Assembly (NCBI RefSeq): GCF_036898095.1
Contig: NC_090751.1
Span: 76,001,797-76,065,796 of the forward strand
Reading direction: 5' to 3'
Origin: Palaemon carinicauda
Lineage: Eukaryota > Arthropoda > Malacostraca > Decapoda > Palaemonidae
DNA: 64,000 bases
Under the pieces are notes generated by a model, which saw only the letters and a list, made by a program, of their open reading frames with translations, was not told where the DNA came from and ran no database searches. The position numbers were made by a program, and so were the translations under genes. Below are positions 1 through 10,444 of this stretch, piece by piece; positions within the stretch are counted from its first letter, which is position 1, and the number at the start of each line of letters is the position of its first letter.

Positions 1-1562
1 AACATGGACCTCGGTACTGACGGCTCCAACTCGGGTTCTAATATTGTTACAATAGAACCTTATTCACGTCATGTGAGTAATAAAACACTAGAGAAGAAGA
101 GAGAGGGTGAAAAATTTTGACAGTACAGAAAGATATAGAAAAGTAGAAGTATTACCTGGTCACTATGAAGTAGTGAATTATGAAAAATATTTTATCTTAG
201 TATTTGAAAACTGAAAAAATGACAGTATAAATGTTTTTAAAACTAATAGGGAAATAGTTACTTTATGTGGAGGGCAGCCAAAAACTCTACCACAGGGAAA
301 TGGAACTCTCTTGATAGACACACTATCCCCATTACAAGGTGAAAGGTTAAAAACACTTACAACATTGAATGGTCATAGTGTAAAATGTGTTTCGCACCAT
401 ACTTTCAACCAGAGTAGAGGTGTGATATATGCTCCAGAATTGCTGGACATAGAGGAAAAAGAAATTGAGGATGAACTGAAAAACCAAGTTGTTGTTAAAG
501 TAGTCAGAATGAGAAAGACAATTAGAGAACGTATTCCTCTTGCTACTTTAATTATAACATTTGATCAGTGCTGATTACCAAATGTTATAAAAGCTGGTTG
601 GCTATCTTTGAAGGTAAAACCTTATATCCCTTCACCATTGCAATGTTATCATTGCCAAATGTATGGCCATTTAAGCCAGAAATGTAAGGAAAAACTAAAC
701 AATAAGCCAGCTGTTTGTGCCAACTGTGGAAAAAGTAGTCATGGAGTATGCATAGAAAACCCTAATTGCATACATTGTGGGGAAGCACACCCAGCTACAT
801 CTAAAAGCTGTGTAAAGTTTATTTTTGAAAAAGAAATTCAGGCCATTAGGACCATGGAAAGGGTTACTTTTAAAGAGGCTCGTAAAAGAGCTTTTGAAAA
901 GCAGATAAGACCAGGGCAACCTTTTTCAATGATTCTGAAGAAAAACTTGCCAAACTACACAGACGTAAATTATATCTTTACTACTAAGATAAAGAAACAA
1001 ATGAAAGTAGTTAAAGAGGTTGAAAGTCCCATAAAAAATCTATGTCCAGAAATTGTAGAAAAATCAAAACAGATACTCAAAGATCTGAAAATTATTCAAA
1101 AGCCAACTACTCCGATTCTAAACAATAGTACAATCCTCTCACAGGCCGTGTCCTTGCCTGATCTGATGGAGGTTCCACTTGAAACCAATTTACCTGATGA
1201 ACCTGTAGTGGGGAAGATGCAAAAACCTGACAGATCACAACCTTTTAATCGAAAAAGAGAGAGACCTCCATCTCTCTCGCCTCTTACCATAAGAAACATT
1301 AAAGTCACGACTTCAAATAAATATGATATCTTGTCTGCTGATGTTTCTGATCAACTAGAAGGTAAATTGAACCAATCAGAAATTCAAGTTGAGGTCCACC
1401 ATCCACCTCAACAATTAGATCAAAAGGACACAAAGAAAAACAGGAACACAAAACCCACTATATCAAGATCCCCTCTAGAGATACCTCCAGGAAATATTGT
1501 TTGATCAAATATTGCCAAAGGGAAGACTTCATGTAAGGTGTCTTCCAAAGAATAAACCATTG
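1..1562 (+). mobile_element. LINE-1 segment 1 (5' part, ORF1)
   Basis: This is the first of three separated pieces of one I-like LINE. ORF1 ends at 1504 and a short spacer follows to 1562, where DIRS-A begins. The LINE resumes at 9332 with the start of ORF2, so ORF1-spacer-ORF2 order is restored if DIRS-A is removed. The 5' end lies outside the window. Confidence 0.8.
4..1504 (+). pseudogene. ORF1 (gag-like, CCHC zinc knuckles) of I-like non-LTR retrotransposon LINE-1, broken
   Basis: This is the nucleic-acid-binding ORF1 protein that packages LINE RNA for target-primed reverse transcription. A start ATG lies at 4-6. The frame breaks by one base in the A/T run near 111-118 and continues in the frame read at 311-1504, with in-frame TGA stops at 212-214 and 572-574. 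The downstream part (608-1504) has a C-x2-C-x4-H-x4-C knuckle (CYHCQMYGHLSQKC) and further Cys/His motifs (CANCGKSSHGVC, CIHCGEAHPATSKSC), then a basic, proline-rich tail. Three knuckles after a basic domain is the usual layout for the Jockey/I group. The matching ORF2 endonuclease begins near 9342, beyond the inserted DIRS-A. Clade assignment within the Jockey/I group is inference. Confidence 0.85.
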
Positions 1563-1751
1563 TTTGTTCCGTAACCGAAATACAAACCACGCTATTTACA
1601 AAGGGTATTACTTTTAGCGTAGCTGAAATGGCGAGCCATTAGAATTTAACGAGGGTGTATTACCCCCGCGCTAGTTAGCGGGGGGGGTAGGGGAGTGGTA
1701 GCTAGCTACCCCTCCTCCCCCTCACACACAGGTGAATACTCACTTTCACTT
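1563..1751 (+). repeat. DIRS-A left inverted terminal repeat
   Basis: Positions 1591-1751 match 9120-9280 exactly in inverted orientation. The outer bases 1563-1606 are unique to this end and are complemented exactly by 8973-9016 in the internal complementary region. The repeat starts with TTT, the presumed 3-base recombination core. Confidence 0.92.
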
Positions 1752-2469
1752 TTGGCTCGGACTGTGACAGACGTCTCTGTCTTGGTCCTCGCTTGGCAGC
1801 CATTGTCTGTTTTGTCTTTACTTAATCGCTTACTTTTCTTTTACTCAATATATATGTAAACATGTTTTCATGTTTGTATATATATTTGAGTATAGAAATA
1901 AGTAAGTTTCCTTTTCAGATGTGTGTGTGTAGTGTACGATATCTACGTGGAGGCCTCGGCAGTTAGGCCACCACGGCCTAATTTTATGGGTTGCGATCGA
2001 GTTTGACTTCGGTCTTTCTCTCTCTCTCTCTCTTGAGGTCGTTCACCCTTTTACTATGTTTTACTACGCCCTTGTAGCTTCCTTCCCGTGTGGGTGGGGT
2101 TGCTACGCCGTACATTTTGTCTCAATTAGTTTATGAATCTAATTGTAGTTGTTAATTTTTCAGCTTGTAGAACGATTCCTTTCGGGGTTTTCGTTTTTTT
2201 CTTTAGTGTTCATTCATTTTTAAATTACATAATTACATAGTTACATAATTATAATTGTTATAATTCTGTTTTGGTTACAGCTCTCCTTCCGCGAGTGTAA
2301 GTGGTTGTGAGGGCACGTGCCTGTTGTGTAATTCTTGTTCCTTTTCCTCGGGATTCCTCTTCGGAGCCTTCCCGGGGGAATGAATGTGTACTAATATTAT
2401 TTGTTTTATTTTTTTACAGTTACCGATCTAGTTCGTTTCTGTAATATAGCAACGGTGTGAGCTGTCTGG
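1752..2469 (+). other. DIRS-A 5' leader, intron-like
   Basis: This AT-rich stretch has no credible protein. It holds a (TC)n tract near 2014-2032, a splice-donor-like GTAAGT near 2297 and pyrimidine-rich acceptor-like sites ending in ACAG near 2280 and 2420. The gag-like region begins after it. Splicing is only suggested by these motifs. Confidence 0.4.
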
Positions 2470-3390
2470 TTGAGTCCTGGGGATTCGGCTGTTGCTGCCT
2501 CCCCCCTTGTATTGTCGTCAGGGGCGTGTCTCCTTCTACTGGTAGTACTCCCGTGTCGACGGACAGCTCTCCAGTTCATTTTAGAACAGTCAGGAGGCTT
2601 GCCTCCTTGGGCGGATAACTTTCCTTCCGAGGGAAGTTTTTTCCTGTCCAGGCTTGAGCTTTTCCTCTTTTGGGGGGTTCTTCTCTTGCCTTTTTTTCGT
2701 GCGACTATGCTCTTGGTGCTGAGCGGTCGCACCTGCAGTTTCGCTCAAGGGGCTGGGCAACTGCAGGAGCTCCTCTTCGGAGGATTGCCCCTCTTAGGTC
2801 ACTGGCTGACCAGTCTCTTCCACGAAGTGTTTCTCTTTCGTTCGCGAGAGAGTACACTCATAGAGACTCCTCTTCGGAGGTTTCTTCTGTTGCTGTTGCT
2901 GTTGGCCTCCCTCGCCGTAAGGCCCTCCGTCCGCCTCGTCGTAAGGGCCTCTCATCTCCCTATAAGGGTGCTTGAGGCGCCTTTTTGAATCTCCGTTTGC
3001 AGCCTACAACTTCTTTTTCTCGATCTTCCGTCTTGGTGCAGATGGACAGCAGTCTAATCTCGTCTTCCGACGGGCAACGGTCTTCCCGACGGACAACGGT
3101 CTTCCCGACGGACAGCGGTCTTCCGACGGACATCAGTCTCCCGGCGGACAACGATCCCTTCGGGGCAAAGGGTTGCCCCCACGGGGGTTCTTCCCTTGCG
3201 TGTCAGGGTTTCCCTGCGCGCCCTTCTGTTCGTCAGCGCTCTCCTGTTCGTCAGCGCTTTCAAGATGATCTTCCCTGTGGTTCCTGTTACGTGCCCTGTG
3301 CGCCCACGTTCGCCCTCGCGATCTAGAACTTCGGTTCAGGTCGGGGTCAAGGACTCTTCTTCTTTGCGCAGGCTTCCACGCGTAGCCTTC

Positions 3391-3500
3391 TGCTCGTCAG
3401 CGATCATCAGCTCGTCAGCGATCATCAGCTCGTCAGCGATCATCAGCTCGCCAGCGATCGTCAGCTCGTCAGCGATCATCAGCTCGCCAGCGATCTCCAG
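3391..3500 (+). repeat. 18-bp minisatellite (about six copies) in DIRS-A gag
   Basis: The unit CGATCATCAGCTCGTCAG repeats about six times with few changes. Eighteen bases keep the reading frame, and one frame reads as repeated SARQRS hexads. Confidence 0.85.
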
Positions 3501-3579
3501 ATCGCCCACGTGTGTTACAGCTGGCACGCCAACGTTCTCCAACACTTCTGAAGGAACATGGTTCGCCAGCTACTAGCTC

Positions 3580-3834
3580 AACTGCGGATGCTGATCGCCA
3601 TCGCGCGACCCTCAACTGCAGATGCTGACCGCCATCGCGCGACCCTCAACTGCAGATGCTGACCGCCATCGCGCGACCCTCAACTGCAGATGCTGACCGC
3701 CATCGCGCGACCCTCAACTGCAGCTGCTGACCGCCATCGCGCGACCCTCAACTGCAGATGCTGACCGCCATCGCGCGACCCTCAACTGCAGATGCTGACC
3801 GCCATCGCACGACCCTCAACTGCAGATGCTGCTC
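3580..3834 (+). repeat. 34-bp minisatellite (about seven copies) in DIRS-A gag
   Basis: The unit containing GATGCTGACCGCCATCGCGC repeats every 34 bases, for example with CTCAACTGCA at 3611 and 3645. Because 34 is not a multiple of three, each copy shifts the reading frame. Confidence 0.88.
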
Positions 3835-4250
3835 GCCATCGCACAACCCTGAACGATTGCCCGCTTACGCATGCTGCTCCTCATCGCACCACCCTGAACG
3901 ATCGCCCTCCTGCAGATGCTGATCACCATCGCACCCTTTCACGCGATCATTCACCTGCGCATGCTGCTCGCCATCGCACAACCCTGAACGATTGGCCGCT
4001 TACGCATGCTGCTCCTCATCGCACCACCCTGAACGATCGCCCTCCTGCAGATGCTGATCACCATCGCACCCTTTCACGCGATCATTCACCTGCGCATGCT
4101 GCTCGCCATCGCACAACCCTGCACGATAGCCCGCTTACGCATGCTGCTCCTCATCGCACAACCCTGAACGCTCGCCCTCTTGCGGATGCTGATCACCATC
4201 GCACCCTATCACGCGATCATTCACCTACACATGCTGCTCGCCATCGCTTA
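3831..4250 (+). repeat. 135-bp higher-order repeat (three copies) derived from the 34-bp unit
   Basis: GCTCGCCATC recurs at 3831, 3966, 4101 and 4236, exactly 135 bases apart. Each 135-bp unit is four diverged 34-bp-like subunits less one base, so unlike the 34-bp unit it keeps frame. The resulting open stretch extends from 3792 to 4568. Confidence 0.88.
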
Positions 4251-4309
4251 CCGCCAGCGATCTTCTTCACCTACGCGGCAGCACGATCCCTCGCCGTCAC
4301 GCCCTTTCC

Positions 4310-4535
4310 CCTGCGCGCCCGCGCGATCGCTCGCCTGCGCGCCCGCGCGATCGCTCGCCTGCGCGCCCGCGCGATCGCTCGCCTGCGCGCCCGCGCGATC
4401 GCTCGCCGGCGCGCCCGCGCGATCGCTCGCCGGCGCGCCCGCGCGATCGCTCGCCTGCGCGCCCGCGCGCCCGCGCGACCGCTCGCCTGCGCGCCCGCGC
4501 GACCACTCGCCTGTGCGCCCGCGCGACCATTCGCC
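4310..4535 (+). repeat. 24-bp GC-rich minisatellite (about nine copies) in DIRS-A gag
   Basis: GCGATCGCTCGCC recurs every 24 bases (for example at 4323 and 4347). One frame gives repeated RDRSPARP octads. The strand is so GC-rich and palindromic (GCGATCGC) that several frames on both strands stay open, which is a composition effect. Confidence 0.88.
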
Positions 4536-5859
4536 TTTGCGCGACCGTTCGCCCTCGCGCGACCATAGTTCGCGGCGAATTCCACAGCCGGTGGTAGCAG
4601 CAGGGACGCGTGCTCCTAGGCGGCACTCGGGATCACCTCCATCCAAGCACAGGTTGTTAGTGCAGGACGAAGACAGGTCAGTACAGCATTCTTCCCACCT
4701 TCTTTTCAGGCAGGAACCGTCGTGTCCTCTCCAAAGGATCGCCCGATCCCTTTCACCTTAGCGAGGATTTCGGACTCTGTGTCCTTGGAGCAGCAGACAT
4801 GGTTTGATCCGCTGGCACGGGCGTTAATGAGGGTTATGAAACCAGCACTCACCGGCCAGGGTAACAAACCAGCGGCTGTCTCTCCTACGCTGAAGAGAAA
4901 GAGAGGAGTGGACTTCGTGGTGACTTCCCCCAGGGCGAAGTTGGTTCCCAAGAGGTCGGTCTCGAGGGTCCCCTCTCCTGCACGAGTACTCTCTCCTTCT
5001 CCCGCCCTGGAAGGATTTTTGGCGGGGGGGCTTTCCGTTGAAGATTTCTCCATCGGACAAGGGGTGACTGCTTACCTCTTCCTCTGGGAGCTTACCAGGT
5101 TCTTTCCCTCCTCGGTTACGGCCCGAGGTTTGGTTCAAGGAAGCTACAGGAAGATCAAGGGTACTTTCCTCCTCTCGAGCTCAGGCACCTTGGCCTTTCG
5201 TCGTTAAGTATCTACTTGCGGACAAGCTCGATGTTTTACCATCTGGACGCACTGACTGAAGGCTTCCTTCGGGTGTCTCATCTGTGGAGGTCAACGACCT
5301 CAGACACCCTTCCATCCTTGAGAAGAGTTTTGTCTTTGCCCAAGGACAGAGACTTAAACATCTGCTGTGCGGAGTAAATCGACTTCCGGTTTCACTCCTC
5401 CAAGGCGCTTTCTTCCAGACTCTGCAGGGCTCCAGCTCCCTTTTCTTTCAACCACGTCGGCCTAAGTTATCGGCTACGACAACTGGGACAAGGTGTCCAA
5501 TTGCAGTTTCCTCCTGTCAGGAACAGATGGCACGGGAGACTCCCCCGGGGGGGCATAGTCCTAAAAGGAGTTCACGAACTCTAGGATTGCAGGTTTTTTC
5601 GCTGGGAGGATGCTTAAGGTTACTCATCCGAATGACAGCTTCCCGATGCCCATTCCCGCACAATCTCTGTGAGTAGCCAAGGATATCGCGCCTGCCGTCT
5701 CTGTCAGCGAATTCAGTGTCTCTGAACCTCTATGCCATAGCATCAGCAGAGTTGCCCGGTTGGGCAGAATGATCCATACCTTAGGCGAAGGTCTTCCTTA
5801 GGATCATCGACGGCTTCACCCCCGGCCCCCTCAGTCGATCCTTTCTTGTAAGGAAGGAT

Positions 5860-7652
5860 CTGAGAGGGGATGTCCATAGTCGACCTCTCAGCCCTGATCA
5901 AGTTTGTCGAACAAACTTCGGCCAGCGTAGACCAGCAGAATCGATCAGACTGGTAACGAGGCGACAGGACTCCTTTAACCCTGGATCGGAAGGACGGGTA
6001 CTTTCAGTTTCCATTCCATCCATCTTCCAGGGTGCTCGTCGAATTCAGCCTAAACTGCAAGTATTCCTGCTTATGATGCAGTGTGGCTATCCCGCCGTGG
6101 CATAGCAGGTTTGTTTCCCCAGAGAACTCTCCCTGCCTTCCTCTTGGCCGCTCAGGTGCAGACTTCCGCCTCCTCTGCTGTTTGGAGGGCTGGTCAACTC
6201 CGGTAGGCTCGGGTTTCGACCTTCTTCAGCGCCGGGAAAAGCTTCCGAATGCTGACCATGAGTGTGGGCTCATGGTATTTTGCTTGGAGCCTTCTCTTCC
6301 TCTGCCTCAACATCTGGAGTATCTGGCCATGATATTGAGTCAACCGCCTTACCACGTTGGAAACCCCGCTTCTCGTCCGTCCAGCGAGGTTAAGCAACGT
6401 CGGCACTTGGATGGGTGACCACCTGGGGACGCCAGATTCTGTTACCACATCCTCCGAGCCTTCCTTTCGGTTGACTGTGGCAAGACTGAGGAGAGTCGCA
6501 GTACCTGTTCTCAGTCAAGCAGAGTTTTCAGCCCTACCTTGGAACGTTTCCTAGTTCTTCTTTCCTCATTGACCCGTTTATAGTCCGAACGGTCGCCTCA
6601 GGATAAGTTCCATGTGGGGCGATCCAAGTTCCGGTGGCTTCAGGCAATGTTTAACCGGACTCCCTGGCCCTATGGGACCAGCGGAACTATTAAACCTGCA
6701 ATGGGTGTTGACCTATGGAGCCTCTTGATGGTAGTGGATATTCTCGTCCTTTCCCCACATTCTTGATGCGGTTCTCGGACTCGTCAAAGGAAAGGGGGGG
6801 GGGCATGTTCCGGTCCAGGCCTATGGTCAAGACCTGAAGGATACCTCTCCATCATTCAGGCAGGCTTAAGGGCCTTAGTCTGGCCCCTCTTCAGTCCTAC
6901 CGCTCCTGCCAAGTCGCCCCGTTGCGTGTCGACTTCATGCTAACCAGCAGGGGACGCATTTTCACACCTTCACATCTTGCAGTAGAGATACCGGGATGAT
7001 TGAGATTCTCTCAATTCCACCATCGGCTCTCTCATTCCAGGCAGGGGAATGTTTCTCTCAGACTATCCAAGCAGAGCCTCATAGAGAGAGTGTACCTAGG
7101 GGTCTTTGACCTTGGGTAACCAGCAAGTGCTGATCTGGGGGACCTGATCGCGACAGCTTGGAACCTCAAGCTTCCGCTAGTTTTCCCCCCAGTCTCAGAC
7201 CCCGAGACTCTGGCAAGATGCATTCCGGTGATGGTGGGACAACTTCGACGCCTGCGTCTTCCCTCCTTTTTGTCTGCGGACAATGGGTCTCAACAAAACC
7301 AGGTTGTCTGTCAACCTTTCAATGGGAGAGCTCCACTGGGACTATGCGCAGAACGGTTTCTGGACCCTCTGCTTCCCCTGACGGAACTCCCGGGAGAGCT
7401 TCTCCCACGGCGCAGGCTACTCAAGCAACCACACTGCGACATCTCTCCCGAACCGGGGCGTCGCTTCGGCTTCATGCCTGGAGACACTACGCTTCCTCCT
7501 CTAGAAGAGACAACCCGCTACAGTCGCGGTACGGAGGTCGCGTCATCTGCGATAGTCATCCACAGGGGTCTCCCAGGCAAAGTGAAGAGTCTAAGGTGGT
7601 TGGTGCCGTGGGAGATATACCTCTTCCCGTGAGGCCTCTTCTCCAGCAATAA
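5860..7652 (+). pseudogene. DIRS-A reverse transcriptase/RNase H region, broken
   Basis: This is the remnant of the DIRS polymerase that copies element RNA into DNA. Across shifting frames one can read RT-like pieces near 5880-6060 (a VDLSALIKFV-like start, DGYFQFPFHPSS, then LVEFSLNCKY), a palm-end piece near 6290-6335 (PLPQHLEYLAMIL), and a post-RNase H segment near 7145-7260 (WNLKLPLVFPPVSDPETLA followed by a VFPPF-like motif). The last resembles the connection segment of intact DIRS-B pol, which reads LFATKDNKKLPLYV then LFPPHNLLL. Stops and frameshifts are frequent. A 5S rRNA-derived segment interrupts it at 6341-6447. Assignment is by motif order and by the defined DIRS termini. Confidence 0.7.
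6341..6447 (+). pseudogene. 5S rRNA-derived segment inside DIRS-A
   Basis: The stretch follows the eukaryotic 5S rRNA gene: ACCACGTTGGAAACCCCG, then TTCTCGTCCGTCC, then GAGGTTAAGCAACGTCGG (box A region), then CACTTGGATGGGTGACC and ACCTGGGGACGCCAG (box C region). About ten bases normally lying between the two control boxes are missing and the 5' and 3' ends are eroded, so it is not a functional ribosomal gene. It lies on the sense strand within the RT-like region. Recognition is from memory of the 5S consensus. Confidence 0.85.
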
Positions 7653-8972
7653 CGGTCTTATTGCCTTTCGGCGGGAGGAAACTCCTTTCCGCTCTTGGCA
7701 ATGAAGCCTGTCGCTCAGCCTTTCCCTGACCTTCAGGCTTAAAGGAATAACTTTTCCTGCCCGCTGGATCTATTCTCGCTCATGCGAAGCTACGATCGTC
7801 CCTGCCCTAGTCGGAGGAAGACCTCCAACTTGGAGCATGGCTCGGACTTTTAGTCCTTTAAGAGATCTTCTCAAGACCCTTTTACGACAGGCCTCGGATT
7901 GTATTCCGCCTTGGGTCTTCTGCTCACTCTGGCCACGGCCAGTGTGTAAGCAATCTTCTTGGTCTCTTACTACTCCCCCCCCTTTCTAAGGAAGAGGGGA
8001 AGGCAACATTCAGGCTCGCTCCTGAGTTGTTGGCTAGACTCAGAATCTGAGGGTCCCGACCCTTCGGTCCGATTCATTCAAGATTTTGAGTCTCCATTCT
8101 GTGTCTGATGTCCCAAGACCTTCTCTTTCTTGCCAGTACAGGAATCGAGAGGTTAGCGCTGGGAACAGCTGCAGTTTGGCCTCAGTTGCAGCCGATTTGG
8201 GAACACAAGGAGGACATGGGGGGAGAGTCACCAGTATACCTCTTCAGCCCGGACTCAAGGACATTCATCTCGACCTGTCTTCAGACCCTCCCCCGTCACG
8301 TCTCCCTACAGCACGATGTTGGATACATCGCAACGTCCCTCGCCTTCGAGTAATACTACTCTGTGACGCAGGTGCTACAAGCTGGAGTCTGGAAGCGTCT
8401 GATGACCTTCGCAGCCCGCTTCCTGCAGGGCGTGACCCACAGGAGTCTCGATACGATTTCTATCGCTCTGTGGTGGCTACACAACAGCTGGTCTAACCTC
8501 AGGCTCCTTTTTGGACAGGTAGCAGAAGGTTGAGGGCATTGTTATCAGGTTTTAGTCTGCATGAACGAAAGAAGTATGTCTGGCCCTTACTTCTTTCTTC
8601 ATCATCCCCTCTACGGGGAAGCAGCATCCTGGTCTCTGCATAGCTGACCTCGAACCTCTGCAGGTAAACCATGCTTCCTTGTGTTCCGAGTATTGAGTCA
8701 ATACTGTCGCGTCCCCCATACCCTGACGAGGTGGTATTGGGAACGTCCTAACCCAGAGTTCCTTCTGGAACTCCAGGTCAACTGCCTAAGACGGGTCACA
8801 CTTCTTCCTTCACACACAAGCTTACGTAGGCCACATGGTTCCTTGCGGTGCAAGGAACTTGTGAGGTGCAGGGACTCCTTTTCTCGAGTGCGACTCACTC
8901 GGATTCTGAGTCCCCGGGTAAAGCCAAAGCCAGTATGGCTGGGGACTTTCCACCCTTCCTAAGGGATAAGTC
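7653..8972 (+). pseudogene. DIRS-A 3' coding region (expected tyrosine recombinase), strongly degraded
   Basis: By position this should hold the tyrosine recombinase that integrates the circular DIRS intermediate. The only long open stretches, 8086-8496 and 8681-8962, show no R...H-x-x-R...Y signature I can defend. The call therefore rests on gene order only. The region ends at the internal complementary region. Confidence 0.4.
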
Positions 8973-9073
8973 ACCCTTTGTAAATAGCGTGGTTTGTATT
9001 TCGGTTACGGAACAAATGACAAATTCGAAGATAATTTGTATTTTTCCTAACCATACAAACCTTAGCTATTTAC
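8973..9073 (+). repeat. DIRS-A internal complementary region
   Basis: Positions 8973-9016 are the exact complement of 1563-1606 (44 bases). Positions 9014-9073 are the exact complement of 9272-9331 (60 bases). The two parts meet with a shared AAA/TTT, giving a template that bridges the two ends of the element. This is the hallmark of the DIRS replication model. Confidence 0.93.
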
Positions 9074-9119
9074 ACATATTTGCCCGCCAGCCCTGTCCCC
9101 CAAGACAAGTCCTACCTCT

Positions 9120-9331
9120 AAGTGAAAGTGAGTATTCACCTGTGTGTGAGGGGGAGGAGGGGTAGCTAGCTACCACTCCCCTACCCCCCCCGCTAACTAG
9201 CGCGGGGGTAATACACCCTCGTTAAATTCTAATGGCTCGCCATTTCAGCTACGCTAAAAGTAATACCCTTTGTAAATAGCTAAGGTTTGTATGGTTAGGA
9301 AAAATACAAATTATCTTCGAATTTGTCATTT
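9120..9331 (+). repeat. DIRS-A right inverted terminal repeat
   Basis: Positions 9120-9280 are the exact inverse of 1591-1751. The outer 9272-9331 is specific to this end and is complemented exactly in the internal complementary region. The repeat ends in TTT. Confidence 0.92.
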
Positions 9332-9983
9332 TTTCCAACATTCTGCAATGGAATTGCCAGGATTTAAGGGCGAAATATGAACAACTTACGCTCCTCATAC
9401 GTGAGCACTCCCCTATAACAGTGTCTACAAGAAAGCAAGCTCCATGCTAATACTCCTTGTCCTCGAGAGTATGTTTGCTATAGGACACCATATGATGAAC
9501 AAACAGGGAGCCATGGGGGAAGTCTTTTATACGTTCGTCGAGATGTTCCCCAATTATCTTTGTCTATCTGTACCCCTCTGCAGGCAGTGGTTGTACAGAT
9601 TGATATAGGGAGAAAATACACAATCTGTTCTCTTTACTTGCCTCCAAATGATATCATCTCATATAATAATATAGTATAAGTGATTAAACAACTCCTGCAA
9701 GTGATCATGCACAAATTATTATAAACACCAACAATGGTCCACCTTTACAGAGATCCCCTCGATGGAATCTTAATAAGGCCGACTGGGATAGATTTTGGGA
9801 GCTAAGTGAAATTGAAGGAAATGCAGAACAGTTTGAAAGTGTTGATAATGCCATAGACTTACTTAATGGAGCTCTTCACACAGCAGGAGTCAATTCCATT
9901 TTCAAAACAACAGGGATATTCAGATGACGACCAGTCCCCTGGTGGTCATCAGAACTAACTGCCCTGCACAGAGCCACAAGAAA
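9332..9983 (+). pseudogene. LINE-1 ORF2 start: APE-type endonuclease, internally deleted
   Basis: This is the beginning of ORF2 of the LINE whose ORF1 lies at 4-1504. It reads ILQWNCQDLRAKYEQL from about 9342, the usual opening of a Jockey/I-group endonuclease. Several frame changes follow, with recognisable pieces such as VVVQIDIGRKYTICSLYLPP. The segment containing the GDFN catalytic motif is missing near 9700, and the text resumes with RSPRWNLNKADWDRFWEL and WWSSELTALHRATRN. DIRS-B begins at the final AAA. The reverse-transcriptase domain is absent; RNase H reappears at 24099. Confidence 0.75.
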
Positions 9984-10436
9984 CGGATTTTGAGCGAAGC
10001 GAAAAATCTATTTTTGGGTGAGATGGCCATGTCGTCCTGATGGAAGTTCCTAAAGGGTAGCTTCCTTGGGTATATGAGACTACGGTGATATTCCCAGAGA
10101 ATTTACCTTAAGGTACCCAGAATTCTAACTCCTGGAGCGAATATCCCTAAATAAAAGAACCAGGGATATCGCGAAATATCAGAGGATGTATTCTTGACAC
10201 GCCACATAGCAATCTGCACCCCGAACAGAATTAACACTTCGAAGGGGTCAATTGGCAAGAAAACGAAAATCGAGAAAGAAAGGAGAGCCGCTCGCAAGGT
10301 ACCTCTCCTCTCCCGTTTCGTAAGCGTGCATTGCGCCGCTCACGGCGCCATCTGTATTCCTTGTAGCGATACACAAGGTGCTACAGATACTGTATGTAGG
10401 GAGGGGTCCTACAGCCCTTTTTTAGAGGAAAAAGGA
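9981..10436 (-). repeat. DIRS-B terminal repeat (element right end)
   Basis: It starts AAACGGATTTTGAGCGAAGC, shared with 54819 and nearly with 51499. Its inner part, including CCTTGTAGCG and AAGGTGCTACAGATAC, matches DIRS-C near 55180-55220. No protein is encoded. Confidence 0.82.
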
Positions 10437-10444
10437 ATGGCGGG

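Larger units (their letters stand above)
2470..5690 (+). pseudogene. DIRS-A gag-like region with arginine/serine-rich repeats, broken
   Basis: This is the first coding region of DIRS-A by position. No single frame is open throughout; long open stretches at 2470-2988, 3792-4568, 4722-5207 and 5284-5676 lie in different frames. The middle third (about 3040-4570) is made of GC-rich tandem repeats that, in one frame, encode Arg-Ser-rich octads such as RDRSPARP and hexads such as SARQRS. After the repeats, 4722-5207 gives a Pro/Ser/Lys-rich segment typical of gag linkers. I recognise no zinc knuckle. The gag call rests on position before the RT in a defined DIRS element and on composition, not on a conserved domain. 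Confidence 0.5.
1563..9331 (+). mobile_element. DIRS-A: DIRS-type tyrosine-recombinase retrotransposon with complete termini and degraded interior
   Basis: This 7769-bp element has inverted terminal repeats at both ends: 1591-1751 is identical in inverted orientation to 9120-9280 (161 of 161 bases by eye). An internal complementary region at 8973-9073 is the exact complement of the two outer ends joined together (44 bases of the left end, 60 of the right, sharing TTT). That is the diagnostic DIRS layout used to make circular DNA for recombinase integration without a target duplication. The interior reads gag-like, RT/RNase H-like, then a recombinase-like region on the + strand, all riddled with stops and frameshifts. 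It sits between ORF1 and ORF2 of LINE-1. Confidence 0.9.

Noticed and set aside
2406..3326. Several open frames of 60-170 codons on both strands
   Set aside because: They overlap one another, have no motifs and lie in GC-rich DIRS-A sequence; they are frame shadows or fragments of the degraded gag region.
4248..4646. Three overlapping minus-strand frames rich in Arg/Ala/Gly
   Set aside because: They come from the 24-bp palindromic GC repeat, which leaves almost every frame open; not evidence for a gene.
6341..6447. A functional 5S rRNA gene
   Set aside because: About ten bases are missing between the control boxes and both ends are eroded; it is kept only as a derived segment.
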